Source of the DNA: Fidelibacterota bacterium
GTDB lineage: Bacteria > Pseudomonadota > Alphaproteobacteria > Rhodospirillales > Rhodospirillaceae
Direction: 5' to 3'
Assembly (NCBI GenBank): GCA_947476895.1
Contig: CANJRX010000003.1
Coordinates: forward strand, 62,001-126,000
Length of the DNA stretch: 64,000 nucleotides
Part shown: one piece after another, positions 8,735-17,871 of the stretch
How the letters are laid out: each line of letters begins with the position of its first letter
Position numbering within the stretch: position 1 is the stretch's first letter
Notes under the pieces: generated by a model
The model's input: the letters and a program-made list of their open reading frames with translations, nothing else
What the model was told of the DNA's origin: nothing
Database searches by the model: none
Program-made: the position numbers and the translations under genes

Positions 8735-8889
8735 GGCCTATTCCCTGGCTAAGTCGTTCAAAAGTCTAGTTTTTGATATATTATTGCTCGGTTTATGCCG
8801 AACTCGTAACATTCTGATGGTATTAAGTCAAGTATGCTGCCATAATACGGGTCGGGGAGTTCACGGGGGAATGGTAAAGGCCGCGCACG

Positions 8890-9372
8890 ATGGCTGAGCT
8901 CAAAACAATCGTCAATCCGCTGTTCCTGCGCGACGAAGACCTGCGCCAAGGCATCGAACTTCTCTTCTTCGCCTACCGTGATTTCACCGCGCGCGGCGAC
9001 GCCATCCTCGCCAAACAGCACTTCGGGCGCGCCCATCACCGGGTGATTTATTTCGTCGGACGTCATCCCGGCATTACCGTCAGCGAACTTCTGGCCATCC
9101 TCGGTATCACCAAACAAAGCCTGTCGCGGGTTTTGAGCCAGCTGGTACGCGAGGACTACGTCATGCAGAAAACCGGCACGACGGACCGCCGCCAGCGGCT
9201 TTTGTACCTGACAGAAAAGGGCCGCACCCTGGAGGCGGAACTCACCTCGGAACAACAGATGCGCCTGGCCGCTGCCTATAAAGACGCCGGTGCCGTGGCC
9301 GTGGAAGGCTTCCGCAAGGTCATGCTGGGCACCATGGACCCGGGCTCCCGCAAGCATTTCCGCGAGAAATAG
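8890..9372 (+). CDS. MarR-family transcriptional regulator (PetP-like)
   Basis: This 160-residue winged-helix DNA-binding protein has a MarR core: helices LLAILGITKQSLSRVLSQLVREDYV (recognition helix around residues 75-90) and the wing TGTTDRRQRLLYLTEKG. An amino-terminal dimerisation helix starts at LFLRDEDLRQGIELLFFAYRDF. The ATG at 8890 has AAAGG 9 bases upstream. It is followed after 32 bases by an OmpR-type response regulator. A MarR gene next to such a regulator resembles the petP-petR pair described next to the cytochrome bc1 genes of Rhodobacter; here petABC is about 16 kb away. That match is inferred from order and family only. Confidence 0.85.
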   Translation: MAELKTIVNPLFLRDEDLRQGIELLFFAYRDFTARGDAILAKQHFGRAHHRVIYFVGRHPGITVSELLAILGITKQSLSRVLSQLVREDYVMQKTGTTDRRQRLLYLTEKGRTLEAELTSEQQMRLAAAYKDAGAVAVEGFRKVMLGTMDPGSRKHFREK

Positions 9373-9404
9373 TCGCGCGGCGGCCATTCCGCTACACTGT
9401 CCCC

Positions 9405-10118
9405 ATGCAGACCGTGACCCCTAACGCGAGCACCGTCTATCCGCCCCACATTCTGGTGGTGGATGACGACACGCGTATCCGCAATCTGCTCAAAAAATTC
9501 TTGAGCGAGAACGGCTACATGGTCACGACCGCGGCCGACGCCGCCGAAGCCCGCCGCCATATGGCCGCGCTGCAATTCGATTTGCTAGTAGTCGATGTGA
9601 TGATGCCGGGCGAAGACGGCCTTTCCCTCACCCGCGGCATCCGCGCGTCCAGCACCGTGCCGATCTTGATGCTCACCGCCATGGGAGAAGCTGCCGACCG
9701 CATCAACGGACTCGAACTCGGCGTCGATGATTACGTGGCCAAGCCCTTTGAGCCGAAGGAGTTGGTCTTGCGCATCGGCTCGATCTTGCGCCGCGCGCCG
9801 CCGGTGGACACCGCACCCAAGATGGAACTGCGGTTCGGCGAATGCCGCTACGATCTCGCGCGCCAACGCTTGACCCGCAGCGGTATCGCTGTGCACCTGA
9901 CCGCAGGTGAAGCCGAGCTTTTGAAAATTCTCGCGCAGCAGGCCGGCAAACCCGTGGACCGCTCCATGCTGACCGTCACCGGCGAAAGCGAAGCCAATCC
10001 GCGCACCATCGATGTGCAGATCACACGGCTGCGCCGCAAGCTCGAACCCGATTCACGCCAGCCGCGCTATCTGCAAACCGTGCGCGGCACGGGCTACATG
10101 CTGCGGACGGATCCGTAG
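9405..10118 (+). CDS. OmpR-family response regulator (PetR-like)
   Basis: This 237-residue two-component regulator has a receiver domain with acidic pocket D20-D21, phosphoacceptor D64 (LLVVDVMMPGEDG), T91 and K113 (VAKPFEP). A winged-helix OmpR DNA-binding domain follows, with RTIDVQITRLRRKLEP as recognition helix and YLQTVRGTGYML as wing. Its stop directly abuts the start of the histidine kinase gene, so kinase and regulator are surely cotranscribed and probably a cognate pair. The signal is unknown. Confidence 0.92.
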   Translation: MQTVTPNASTVYPPHILVVDDDTRIRNLLKKFLSENGYMVTTAADAAEARRHMAALQFDLLVVDVMMPGEDGLSLTRGIRASSTVPILMLTAMGEAADRINGLELGVDDYVAKPFEPKELVLRIGSILRRAPPVDTAPKMELRFGECRYDLARQRLTRSGIAVHLTAGEAELLKILAQQAGKPVDRSMLTVTGESEANPRTIDVQITRLRRKLEPDSRQPRYLQTVRGTGYMLRTDP

Positions 10119-11540
10119 ATGGACAAAGCCGTAAAAGATTCAGCCGCGCCGCGCGTCAGCCCCGAGATTACGCTGCCGCCGCCCGCCGGTATTTTAAAAT
10201 GGCTGGAGCCGGGCGCGCTCGACAAGGTCATGCCGCGCACGCTGATGGCCCGCGTCAGCCTGACCATCGTTGTGCCGCTGATTTTGGTGCAGCTGATTTC
10301 GACTTATGTTTTCTACGACAATCACTGGAGCGCCATGTCGCAGCGCATGGCCGCCGATCTGGCCGGTGATGTGGCTTCGGTGCAATCGTTCCTGCAGGAT
10401 TTCCATTCGCCCGAACAACGCGCGTGGCTTGCCGCGAGCGCCAAGCACACCATGGATCTCGATGTTTCCATGACCGACGGCGCGGCGCTGACCACCGACC
10501 GCAAGTTGATCGACGAAGCCGCCGACGCCGCCAATGATACGGAAAAAGCCTTGTGGGTCGCGCTGCAACGCCCGTTCACCATTGATAGACTTCGGTTCCG
10601 GACTGATCGTCTGGTGGCGATCGAGATCCAGATGCAAGAGGGCGTCTTACAAATTCTCGTGCCGCGGAACAGAATTTTCCCCAATAGCACTTATGTTTTC
10701 GTGATCTGGATGGTCGGCTCATCCATGCTGCTGTTCGGCGTGGCCACCGCCTACTTGCGCGGCCAAGTGCGCGCCGTGCGCCGTCTCGCCCAAGCGGCAG
10801 AGTCCTTCGGCAAAGGCCGCGAAGTTCCCGACTTCCCCGCCGAGGGCGCGTTTGAAGTGCGCCAGGCTGCGCGCGCGTTCAATATCATGCGCGACCGTAT
10901 TCAACGCCAGATCGCCCAGCGCACCGATATGCTGGCCGGGGTTTCCCACGATTTGCGCACACCGCTGACCCGCATGAAGCTGCAGCTCGCCATGATGTCC
11001 GGCTCTGACGCCGAAGACATCGCCGCTTTAAAGGAAGACCTAGGCGAGATGGAGCGCATGCTGGAAGCCTATCTGGCATTCGCGCGCGGCGACGGCACCG
11101 AGGAAGCAGCACTCACCGATCCCGACGAGCTTCTGGAAAGCATCGTCGGCCGTTTCCGCCGCGAAGGTGCGAACATCACACTGAACACAACGGGACTGCC
11201 GCCCCAGGCCATGATGAAACCCGTGGCCTTTGAACGCTGCCTCAGCAACTTGATCGGCAACGCCGTGCGCTATGCCAAGAACGTCGCCGTGAGCGCGTCG
11301 CGCGCCGGCGGCCTGATGAATATCCATATTGATGATGACGGTCCGGGCATCAGCGCCGACAAACGCGAAGAAGCCTTCCGGGCCTTCCACCGCTTGGAGC
11401 CGTCACGCAATCCCAAAACCGGCGGCATCGGCTTAGGTCTCACCATCGCACGCGATATCGTGCGCGGCCTGGGCGGCGAGATCATGTTGGATGAAAGTCC
11501 GCTTGGGGGCTTACGCGCGAGTCTCAGGATTCCGCTTTAG
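10119..11540 (+). CDS. EnvZ-like membrane sensor histidine kinase
   Basis: This 473-residue kinase has a cytosolic lead of about 42 residues, a membrane helix around 43-66, a periplasmic domain of about 120 residues, and a second membrane helix around 190-213. A HAMP linker follows to about 265. The phosphoacceptor H277 lies in GVSHDLRTPLTRMKL. The ATPase domain has an N box (CLSNLIGNAVRYA), G1 (IDDDGPGIS) and G2 (GGIGLGLTIARD). The start codon follows the regulator stop without a gap. Its 3' end overlaps the convergent TetR-like gene by 17 bases. Confidence 0.92.
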   Translation: MDKAVKDSAAPRVSPEITLPPPAGILKWLEPGALDKVMPRTLMARVSLTIVVPLILVQLISTYVFYDNHWSAMSQRMAADLAGDVASVQSFLQDFHSPEQRAWLAASAKHTMDLDVSMTDGAALTTDRKLIDEAADAANDTEKALWVALQRPFTIDRLRFRTDRLVAIEIQMQEGVLQILVPRNRIFPNSTYVFVIWMVGSSMLLFGVATAYLRGQVRAVRRLAQAAESFGKGREVPDFPAEGAFEVRQAARAFNIMRDRIQRQIAQRTDMLAGVSHDLRTPLTRMKLQLAMMSGSDAEDIAALKEDLGEMERMLEAYLAFARGDGTEEAALTDPDELLESIVGRFRREGANITLNTTGLPPQAMMKPVAFERCLSNLIGNAVRYAKNVAVSASRAGGLMNIHIDDDGPGISADKREEAFRAFHRLEPSRNPKTGGIGLGLTIARDIVRGLGGEIMLDESPLGGLRASLRIPL

Positions 11541-12165
11541 CTTCGGGCTCTGCACGGCGGCGAAAGCCGGTGAAGCCCGCGAGCTTTTCGGCGCGCGCCA
11601 GCGCCTTATCCAAAGCCGCCATGGTCTTCGACAGATCAGCGCTGTCGTCTTGCATCCAAGCGCGCAGGCTATAAGCCGCGATGGCTTTGAGGCCCTGAAT
11701 GCGAGCCATCCCGAGAAGACCACTGGTGGAAATGCCCGCCGCCGACAGGATGGCCGCACTTGAGCGTTCGATCCTGCAAACACCGGCGATGAATGCGGCC
11801 GGGTCGCGGGCGACGCCCGTGACAACCGCCTTGGCCGCATCGCGCGTGTCGTTGAGCGCATCGAAGCGCCGCATCAGAATTTCAAACAGACGGTCGCGCG
11901 GCGTGTCTTCGGGGTTGAGGCGCGTTACGGGACCCAAAGTGCGCGCATCGATGCGGTCGATAAATCCAAGCAGCAGATAAGTCTTACTCGGCACTTCCAG
12001 CAGCACCTCGCCCAAGGTCAACTCGGCGCGCGAAGTCACATTATCCATAGAAAGATCACGCCAGCCAACGGCGGCGACTTCCTCCAACGCAGCATCAATG
12101 ATGCGGTCTTTGACTGAGACGCTTTGCTTCGGCGCAGATTTCTTAGCGGATTTTTTGGTGGCCAT
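11524..12165 (-). CDS. TetR-family transcriptional regulator
   Basis: This 213-residue protein has a lysine-rich leader (ATKKSAKKSAPK) and a TetR-type helix-turn-helix (VKDRIIDAALEEVAAVGWRD, then LTLGEVLLEVPSKTYLLLGF). The all-helical carboxy-terminal domain resembles COQ9-like relatives (AYSLRAWMQDDSADLSKTMAALDKAL). The open frame reaches back to 12228, but the ATG at 12165 leaves a 52-base gap after proC rather than an overlap and begins the protein at its basic leader. A regulatory target is not evident. A COQ9-type lipid-binding role is a weaker alternative. Confidence 0.7.
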   Translation of the reverse strand: MATKKSAKKSAPKQSVSVKDRIIDAALEEVAAVGWRDLSMDNVTSRAELTLGEVLLEVPSKTYLLLGFIDRIDARTLGPVTRLNPEDTPRDRLFEILMRRFDALNDTRDAAKAVVTGVARDPAAFIAGVCRIERSSAAILSAAGISTSGLLGMARIQGLKAIAAYSLRAWMQDDSADLSKTMAALDKALARAEKLAGFTGFRRRAEPEAKAES

Positions 12166-12217
12166 GACGGCTATGGTTTCATTGCCGCGCAGCTGAATCA
12201 AGCCACCGCCAGTAGCA

Positions 12218-13048
12218 CTAGCCGGCAAGTTCCTTCGAACGTTTAGTGGCTTCCGCCACGGCCTTGGCCAGAAGCGGCTTAAAGCCGTCGCTCGCCATCA
12301 GCACGCTCAACGCTGCGGCCGTCGTGCCGCCGGGGCTGGTCACATTTTGCCGTAAGGTTTCCGCCGATAAGTCGCTCTGTTCCAGCAAACACCCTGATCC
12401 CGTCACCGTGGCGCTGGCGATCCGCGCTGCCAGATCGGCGGGGAGCCCCGCAGCGATTCCGGCATCACGCAAACATTCCGCCAACAGGAAGACATAAGCG
12501 GGGCCGCTGCCCGAAACCGCCGTCACGGCGTCCATCAGGCTTTCATCGGTGATCCATTCCACCGAACCGACCGCCGACATCAGCACTTCGCAGACACGCC
12601 GTTGCACAGCGCTCACGGCCGGCGCGGCATAAAGCACACTGACACTCTTGCCCACCGCCGCCGGCGTATTGGGCATGGCGCGCACAATGGCGTCGGTGCC
12701 GAGTTGGCGCTGGAAATAGGCCGTGGTCTTGCCCGCAATGACCGACAAGAACACCGGCTGCTGCGCAACGAAGGATGCGTAATGCGGCACGATATCGTCG
12801 GCTATTTGAGGTTTGACAGCAAACAGCACCACATCGGGGCGGAAATCGCGCGGCACGTCTTTGACATGCGGCAAGCACGTGAGCGCGCGGTGAGTCTTGC
12901 AAGGCATCACCGCATCGCGTCCGGCCGGCTCAACAACAATGGTATCGACGGGGCTTAAGCCACGCTTAAACCAGCCGTTCAGAAGGGCGCCGCCCATCTT
13001 GCCGCAGCCGACCAGAAGAATTGTGCCTTGGATTGAACCTTCCGCCAT
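12218..13048 (-). CDS. proC: Pyrroline-5-carboxylate reductase
   Basis: This 276-residue cytosolic enzyme reduces 1-pyrroline-5-carboxylate to proline with NAD(P)H. The dinucleotide-binding loop GCGKMG is at residues 14-19. VRAMPNTPAAVGKSV and the family signature VSGSGPAYVFLLAECLRDAG are both complete, followed by QNVTSPGGTTAAAL. It is 54 bases downstream of the YbjN-like gene on the same strand; ubiK, ybjN-like and proC follow each other in many alphaproteobacteria. Confidence 0.96.
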   Translation of the reverse strand: MAEGSIQGTILLVGCGKMGGALLNGWFKRGLSPVDTIVVEPAGRDAVMPCKTHRALTCLPHVKDVPRDFRPDVVLFAVKPQIADDIVPHYASFVAQQPVFLSVIAGKTTAYFQRQLGTDAIVRAMPNTPAAVGKSVSVLYAAPAVSAVQRRVCEVLMSAVGSVEWITDESLMDAVTAVSGSGPAYVFLLAECLRDAGIAAGLPADLAARIASATVTGSGCLLEQSDLSAETLRQNVTSPGGTTAAALSVLMASDGFKPLLAKAVAEATKRSKELAG

Positions 13049-13102
13049 GGGCGCGACGATAGCACCAGCATCGCGGACTGCTAAGAGGGGTTTTGGAAAA
13101 CC

Positions 13103-13606
13103 TTAGGCTTCGCCGACGGTGTCGAGCAGCGAGCTGGCAATGGCGTCTTCAGCGGTGCGGCCGCCCCAGATGACAAACTGGAACGCCGGGTAATAGCGTT
13201 CGCATTCAGCCATGGCCAATTCCATCAGCTCGCCGATCGCATCGGTATCGACGCGGTCGTTCAAGCGCACGGTGTGGCGGAACATGGGGATGCCTTCTTC
13301 GACCCAGATGGCGAAGTGACCCATCCACAAGCGCTCGTTCAACTTGGCGAGCAGTTCGTAGATCTGGCCCATGAGTTTGTTTTGCACCCGCATATCGAGG
13401 GCGCAGGAGAAGTGCAGCGCGGAGAGGTCTTCGGACCAGGCGAAGAACATGCCGTAATCGCACCAGCTGCCCGGCGCTTCGACGGCGAGTTCGCTATCGC
13501 AGCGGCGGTCGTAGACCCACTCTTTACCGGCGATAACTTCTTCGATGAGATCGATGGGATTGGAAACGGTCGTGGTAGACGTGCGGCGGAGCGTACTCGA
13601 CTGCAT
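13103..13606 (-). CDS. YbjN domain-containing protein
   Basis: This 167-residue protein has the YbjN fold, which resembles type III secretion chaperones, recognised from IYELLAKLNERLWMGHFAIWVEEG followed by the helix IGELMELAMAECERYYPAFQFVIWGGRTAEDAI. There is no export signal. The start at 13606 is chosen because a GGGGGT ribosome site lies 7 bases upstream and because the longer frame from 13663 adds a basic, low-complexity leader. The molecular role is not established; its place between ubiK and proC is a conserved alphaproteobacterial arrangement. Confidence 0.75.
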   Translation of the reverse strand: MQSSTLRRTSTTTVSNPIDLIEEVIAGKEWVYDRRCDSELAVEAPGSWCDYGMFFAWSEDLSALHFSCALDMRVQNKLMGQIYELLAKLNERLWMGHFAIWVEEGIPMFRHTVRLNDRVDTDAIGELMELAMAECERYYPAFQFVIWGGRTAEDAIASSLLDTVGEA

Positions 13607-13784
13607 TAATTGACCCCCAAAAGGACCCCTGGGCCTGCGCGGAAGGTGTCTCGCGATCACCATCCGAGATTCAAGATATAGTAGGCCCCCGACAGCCGCA
13701 ACACAAAATCATGAATGATTCCACCGAGTCGCTAGTGGATTCAAAAGTCACAGGAAAATGCCACGCGTGCAGCGCGAGAAAGCC

Positions 13785-13793
13785 TGTGGATAA
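13785..13793 (-). promoter_or_regulatory. Perfect DnaA box
   Basis: TTATCCACA on the minus strand, in the 223-base gap between the YbjN-like gene and ubiK. It is one of four exact copies in the window. Nothing else was recognised in this gap. Confidence 0.5.
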
Positions 13794-13829
13794 GAAATGG
13801 TGTAAAGAAAAAAGCGCTGCTAACGCGGG

Positions 13830-14081
13830 CTATTTCGCCGCGAGCTGGCGTTCAAGCTCGGCGACGCGCGCGGCCAGCTTTTCCTGTTCGACCCGCGCTG
13901 CAGACGCCATGGCTTGCACGACGTCAAACTCTTCGCGGCGCACGAAGTTGCCTTCAGCCATGAACCCCTCAACGCGGTCACGGACCGCAGCTTCGATTTC
14001 CTGCTTAAGAGAGCCGAGCGCGCTGAGAGCGCCGCCGGCTACTTTGGCGAGGTCGTCGAAAATCCGGTTCTGGCTTTGCAT
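13830..14081 (-). CDS. ubiK: Ubiquinone biosynthesis accessory factor UbiK
   Basis: This 83-residue protein is mostly amphipathic helix and coiled coil (VEGFMAEGNFVRREEFDVV, then ARVEQEKLAARVAELERQL). It matches the BMFP family, in which UbiK supports UbiJ and the cytosolic ubiquinone hydroxylation complex. The open frame reaches 14168, but the ATG at 14081 gives the conserved start MQSQNRIFDDLAKVAGGA and has GGAG 7 bases upstream. It diverges from hldD. The annotation rests on the family motif; the ubiquinone role is known from gammaproteobacteria. Confidence 0.85.
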   Translation of the reverse strand: MQSQNRIFDDLAKVAGGALSALGSLKQEIEAAVRDRVEGFMAEGNFVRREEFDVVQAMASAARVEQEKLAARVAELERQLAAK

Positions 14082-14226
14082 GGCAGTCTCCACCGCAGTG
14101 TGCGTGGCGCTAATATCGGCATTCGCAGGGATTGATGCAATGCCCGGCATGCTTTTGTAATCGAACATTGGCGCTGGCCACGGACTTGGGCATAAGTATT
14201 GATGCTCACCGCCAAAGGGTCATGAG

Positions 14227-15225
14227 ATGTACGTCGTCACCGGCGGCGCCGGTTTTATCGGGTCTAATCTGCTGGCGATGCTGGAAGCGCGGGGCCTCGG
14301 CCCCCTGGTGGTCGTGGACCGCTGCGACGACGCCCATAAGATCCGCAATATCGCCAAGCGCCACCTCGATCAGGTGGTGGCCCCGGAGCGCACATTCGCC
14401 TTCCTGGATGAGTACGCCGCCGAGATCAAAGCGATCTTTCATTTGGGCGCGATCACTTCAACCACCGAACGCGATCTCACAAAATTAGATGAAGTGAATG
14501 TGCGCTTGAGCCGTGCCCTGTGGGCCTGGTGCGCGCGGCATCAGGTGCCGTTCATCTATGCGTCCTCCGCAGCTACCTACGGCGACGGCGAAGCCGGCTT
14601 CGATGACAACGGCACGGTCGCCGCACTGGCCCGCCTGAAGCCGCTGAACCCCTATGGCCAGAGCAAGCACACCTTTGATCTAACCGTCGCGCAGGAATGT
14701 GAGAAGGCGCCGCGCCCAGGAACATCGCTGCCGCCGCAGTGGGCGGGCTTGAAGTTCTTCAATGTCTACGGGCCTAACGAATTCCATAAAGGCAGCCAGG
14801 CGAGCCTGGTTCCGCAGATTTATCCAAAAGCTGCCGCAGGCGAAGCCTATGCGCTGTTCAAGTCGCACAACCCGGACTACGCCGACGGCGGCCAGCTTCG
14901 GGACTTTGTGTTCGTCGAAGACTGCTGCGATGTGATGCTGTGGTTCCTCGAGAACCCCAAGGTGAGCGGTCTCTATAATATGGGCACAGGCCAAGCGCGC
15001 AGCTTCATGGATCTGGCGAGCGCCGTTTACCGCGCGGTGGGCCGCGAAGCTTTGGTGACATTCCGCGATACGCCCGCAGACATCCGCGGCCAATACCAGT
15101 ACTTTACCCAAGCGCGCATGGACCACTTGCGCGCCGTCGGATACGCCAAGCCGTTCACATCCTTAGAACAGGGCGTGACCGCGACTGTGCAAAAATATCT
15201 GTCGCAACCCGATCCTTATCGCTGA
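14227..15225 (+). CDS. hldD: ADP-L-glycero-D-manno-heptose 6-epimerase
   Basis: This 332-residue short-chain dehydrogenase-type epimerase makes ADP-L-glycero-D-manno-heptose for the lipopolysaccharide inner core. The nucleotide loop GGAGFIG is at residues 6-12. The catalytic pair is Y143 and K147 in NPYGQSK. LKFFNVYGPNEFHKGSQASLV is the epimerase substrate region. It is followed after only 5 bases by lgt, so it may lead the lgt-MidA-pgeF-lipoprotein operon. Its presence implies a heptose-containing lipopolysaccharide. Confidence 0.94.
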   Translation: MYVVTGGAGFIGSNLLAMLEARGLGPLVVVDRCDDAHKIRNIAKRHLDQVVAPERTFAFLDEYAAEIKAIFHLGAITSTTERDLTKLDEVNVRLSRALWAWCARHQVPFIYASSAATYGDGEAGFDDNGTVAALARLKPLNPYGQSKHTFDLTVAQECEKAPRPGTSLPPQWAGLKFFNVYGPNEFHKGSQASLVPQIYPKAAAGEAYALFKSHNPDYADGGQLRDFVFVEDCCDVMLWFLENPKVSGLYNMGTGQARSFMDLASAVYRAVGREALVTFRDTPADIRGQYQYFTQARMDHLRAVGYAKPFTSLEQGVTATVQKYLSQPDPYR

Positions 15226-15230
15226 GCCTC

Positions 15231-16034
15231 ATGTACGCCATCCTCTTCCCCGCTTTTGATCCTGTGATTTTTCAGGTCGGCCCCTTCGCGGTGCGCTGGT
15301 ATGCGCTCGCCTATATCGCCGGGCTTTTTTCCGGCATCTGGTACGCGCGCTGGATGGTGAAACACACACCGATTTTGGTGACGACCGAACAGATCGATGA
15401 TTTTCTGTTGTGGGTTCTGGGCGGCATTGTTGTCGGCGGACGTTTGGGATACGTGCTGTTCTATAAGCCCGGCGAATACCTAAGCCACCCGCTCGAGATT
15501 TTGAAAACCTGGGAAGGCGGCATGTCGTTTCACGGCGGCCTGCTCGGCGTCACGCTCGCGATCATTCTTTATGCGCGCCACATCAAAGTCGACAAATGGT
15601 ACGTGGCCGACCTCGTAGCCTGCGCCGCGCCCATCGGCTTGTTCCTGGGCCGCCTCGCCAACTTTGTGAACGGCGAACTCTGGGGCCGCGTTGCGCCCGA
15701 TGTGCCCTGGGCCATGGTATTTCCGACCGGAGGTCCGTTGCCGCGCCACCCCAGCCAGCTTTATCAAGCCGCGCTGGAAGGCCTTGCCCTGTTGGTGATC
15801 CTGCATCTGTTGTGGCGCAACGAAAACATCCGCAAACATCCCGGCATTCTCACGGGCGTATTCTGGATCGGCTACGGCGTGTTCCGCATTGTCGGCGAGT
15901 TCTTCCGCGAACCCGATGCTTTCCTGGGCTTCCTTGTTGGCGGCGCGACCATGGGCCAGCTTTTGTCGATCCCGATGATCGCCTTTGGCGCTTTCAGCAT
16001 CTGGCGCGCACAACGTAATCCTGCGGTGGCATGA
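15231..16034 (+). CDS. lgt: Phosphatidylglycerol-prolipoprotein diacylglyceryl transferase
   Basis: This 267-residue integral inner-membrane enzyme moves diacylglycerol from phosphatidylglycerol to the lipobox cysteine of prolipoproteins. About seven hydrophobic helices are visible. Key segments are MSFHGGLLGVTLAIILYAR and the family signature LGRLANFVNGELWGR, followed by PRHPSQLYQAALEG. Its last 4 bases overlap the start of the MidA-like gene, which implies translational coupling. It uses the product of the pgsA pathway and matures lipoproteins such as the one encoded at 17871. Confidence 0.96.
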   Translation: MYAILFPAFDPVIFQVGPFAVRWYALAYIAGLFSGIWYARWMVKHTPILVTTEQIDDFLLWVLGGIVVGGRLGYVLFYKPGEYLSHPLEILKTWEGGMSFHGGLLGVTLAIILYARHIKVDKWYVADLVACAAPIGLFLGRLANFVNGELWGRVAPDVPWAMVFPTGGPLPRHPSQLYQAALEGLALLVILHLLWRNENIRKHPGILTGVFWIGYGVFRIVGEFFREPDAFLGFLVGGATMGQLLSIPMIAFGAFSIWRAQRNPAVA

Positions 16035-17083
16035 CCGCGCTCGCGACAGAATTAGCCGAGCGCATCCGGCAAGACGGCCCCATTTCCATCGCCGACTACA
16101 TGAGCGCCGTGGCTGACGCCTACTATGCGCGCGGCGACGTCTTCGGTGTGGCCGGTGATTTCATCACGGCCCCTGAGATCAGCCAGACCTTCGGCGAATT
16201 GATCGGCCTGTGGTGCGCTGTTGTTTGGCAGAACATGGGCGCACCAAAGTCATTTCATCTCGTCGAATGCGGTCCCGGCCGCGGCACGCTCATGAAAGAC
16301 CTTTTGCGCGCGGCGCAACGCGCACCGGGTTTTCTTGCTGGCGCCCAGATTCATCTGGTTGAGCGCAGCCAAGCGTTGAAGGGTATGCAGCGCGCGGCCC
16401 TTAGAAACCACACCGTCACCTGGCATGAAGATATTGCAGCCGTGCCCGATGGCCCGATGATTCTTGTCGGCAACGAATTCCTCGACGCCTTGCCGATCCG
16501 CCAATTTCAAAAAACCGGTGACGGTTGGAGCGAACGCCATGTGACCGCCGATCAACGGGGCTTCGCCTTCACGCTGCGAGAGGGCGCGCCCGAAAATCCA
16601 CCGGCGGCCAATATGGGTGCGGTTTTTGAAACCTCGCCGGCCATTGTGGATTTCGTTTCGCAAATTTCCGCGCGCATCGCGCGGTCCGGCGGTGCGGCTT
16701 TGCTGATCGACTATGGCCACGGCGTTTCAGCAACGGGCGAGACTCTGCAAGCCGTCAAGAAACATAAACCTTGCGGCATCTTCGAGACGCCGGGCGAAGC
16801 CGACCTCACCGCCCATGTGGATTTTCAAGCGGTGGCGCAGGCGGCTAATGGTCTCAAGGTTTACGGACCCGTCGCGCAAGGCACATGGCTGGGTCGCCTG
16901 GGTATAAAGCTGCGCGGCGTGCAACTTGCCAAAGGAAAACCGGCCGAAACTGCACGCACGATTGAATCGGGTATTCGCCGTCTGACAGAACCCGAAGCCA
17001 TGGGCGCTTTGTTTAAAGTCATCGCGCTCGCCCATCCGACCCTGGCCACGCCCGACGGTTTCCAGCAGGATGCGGAACGATGA
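16031..17083 (+). CDS. MidA/NDUFAF7-family protein-arginine methyltransferase
   Basis: This 350-residue SAM-dependent methyltransferase belongs to the DUF185 (MidA/NDUFAF7) family. The mitochondrial homologue methylates an arginine of complex I subunit NDUFS2 and is needed for complex I assembly. Diagnostic segments are GVAGDFITAPEISQTFGELIG and the SAM motif VECGPGRGTLMKDLLRAAQ near residue 78, then VGNEFLDALPIRQF. It overlaps lgt and pgeF by 4 bases at each end. The bacterial substrate is inferred from the mitochondrial case. Confidence 0.9.
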   Translation: MTALATELAERIRQDGPISIADYMSAVADAYYARGDVFGVAGDFITAPEISQTFGELIGLWCAVVWQNMGAPKSFHLVECGPGRGTLMKDLLRAAQRAPGFLAGAQIHLVERSQALKGMQRAALRNHTVTWHEDIAAVPDGPMILVGNEFLDALPIRQFQKTGDGWSERHVTADQRGFAFTLREGAPENPPAANMGAVFETSPAIVDFVSQISARIARSGGAALLIDYGHGVSATGETLQAVKKHKPCGIFETPGEADLTAHVDFQAVAQAANGLKVYGPVAQGTWLGRLGIKLRGVQLAKGKPAETARTIESGIRRLTEPEAMGALFKVIALAHPTLATPDGFQQDAER

Positions 17084-17871
17084 ACGCCAGCCAATACATC
17101 GCACGCGTCGATGCGCTCACAGCCCTCACGGGCGTGCGGCACGGTTTCTTCACGCGCAACGGCGGAACTTCGTCGGGCATTTACGGATCGAACAACTGCG
17201 CCTTCGGTTCCAGCGACAATCGTGAGGACGTCGCGCGCAATCGCGATCTTTGCGCCCAGCGTTTGAACGCGACGACCCTTGTCACCGTCTACCAACGCCA
17301 CACCGCCGATGTTGTGACCGTCGAAGCGCCCTGGCCGTGGGATAAGAATCCCGTGGCCGATGCACTGGTGACGGCCCTGCCCGGTATCGCGATCGGCATT
17401 CTCACCGCAGATTGCACACCTGTGTTGTTGGCCGACGTGGAAGCCGGCGTTATTGGCGCGACCCACGCCGGTTGGCGCGGCGCTTTTGACGGCGTGCTTG
17501 AGAATACCGTCAAAGCCATGATCAAGCTGGGCGCGAAGGCAGAGCACATTGTCGCCGCTGTCGGGCCCTGCATCGCGCAAGCGTCATATGAAGTCGGACC
17601 TGAATTCGCTGCGCGCTTTGTCGAGCGCGATCCCGCCTACGGGCGCTATTTCACCGCACCCAAAGCCAATGGGCATGTGCATTTCGATCTTCCGCGTTTC
17701 ACAGCGGATCGGCTAACCATAGCGAGTGTCGGCACCGTCGCCGTACAAGGCGGTGACACCTGCGCCGAGGATGGGCTATTTTTCAGCTATCGCCGCTCGG
17801 TCTTGCGCGGCGAACCCGATTACGGCCGCCAGCTTTCGGCGATTTCTTTAGCACCGCAGCGAGGCAGCTAA
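17080..17871 (+). CDS. pgeF: Peptidoglycan editing factor PgeF (YfiH/laccase-domain family)
   Basis: This 263-residue protein belongs to the YfiH family, once annotated as polyphenol oxidases. PgeF removes wrongly incorporated residues from peptidoglycan precursors in Escherichia coli. The metal-binding catalytic set is present: H74 in YQRHTADVV, C112 in ADCTPV and H129 in THAGWRG. The carboxy-terminal SYRRS motif follows at the usual place. The start overlaps the MidA-like stop by 4 bases, and the stop overlaps the lipoprotein start by 1 base. Confidence 0.92.
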   Translation: MNASQYIARVDALTALTGVRHGFFTRNGGTSSGIYGSNNCAFGSSDNREDVARNRDLCAQRLNATTLVTVYQRHTADVVTVEAPWPWDKNPVADALVTALPGIAIGILTADCTPVLLADVEAGVIGATHAGWRGAFDGVLENTVKAMIKLGAKAEHIVAAVGPCIAQASYEVGPEFAARFVERDPAYGRYFTAPKANGHVHFDLPRFTADRLTIASVGTVAVQGGDTCAEDGLFFSYRRSVLRGEPDYGRQLSAISLAPQRGS

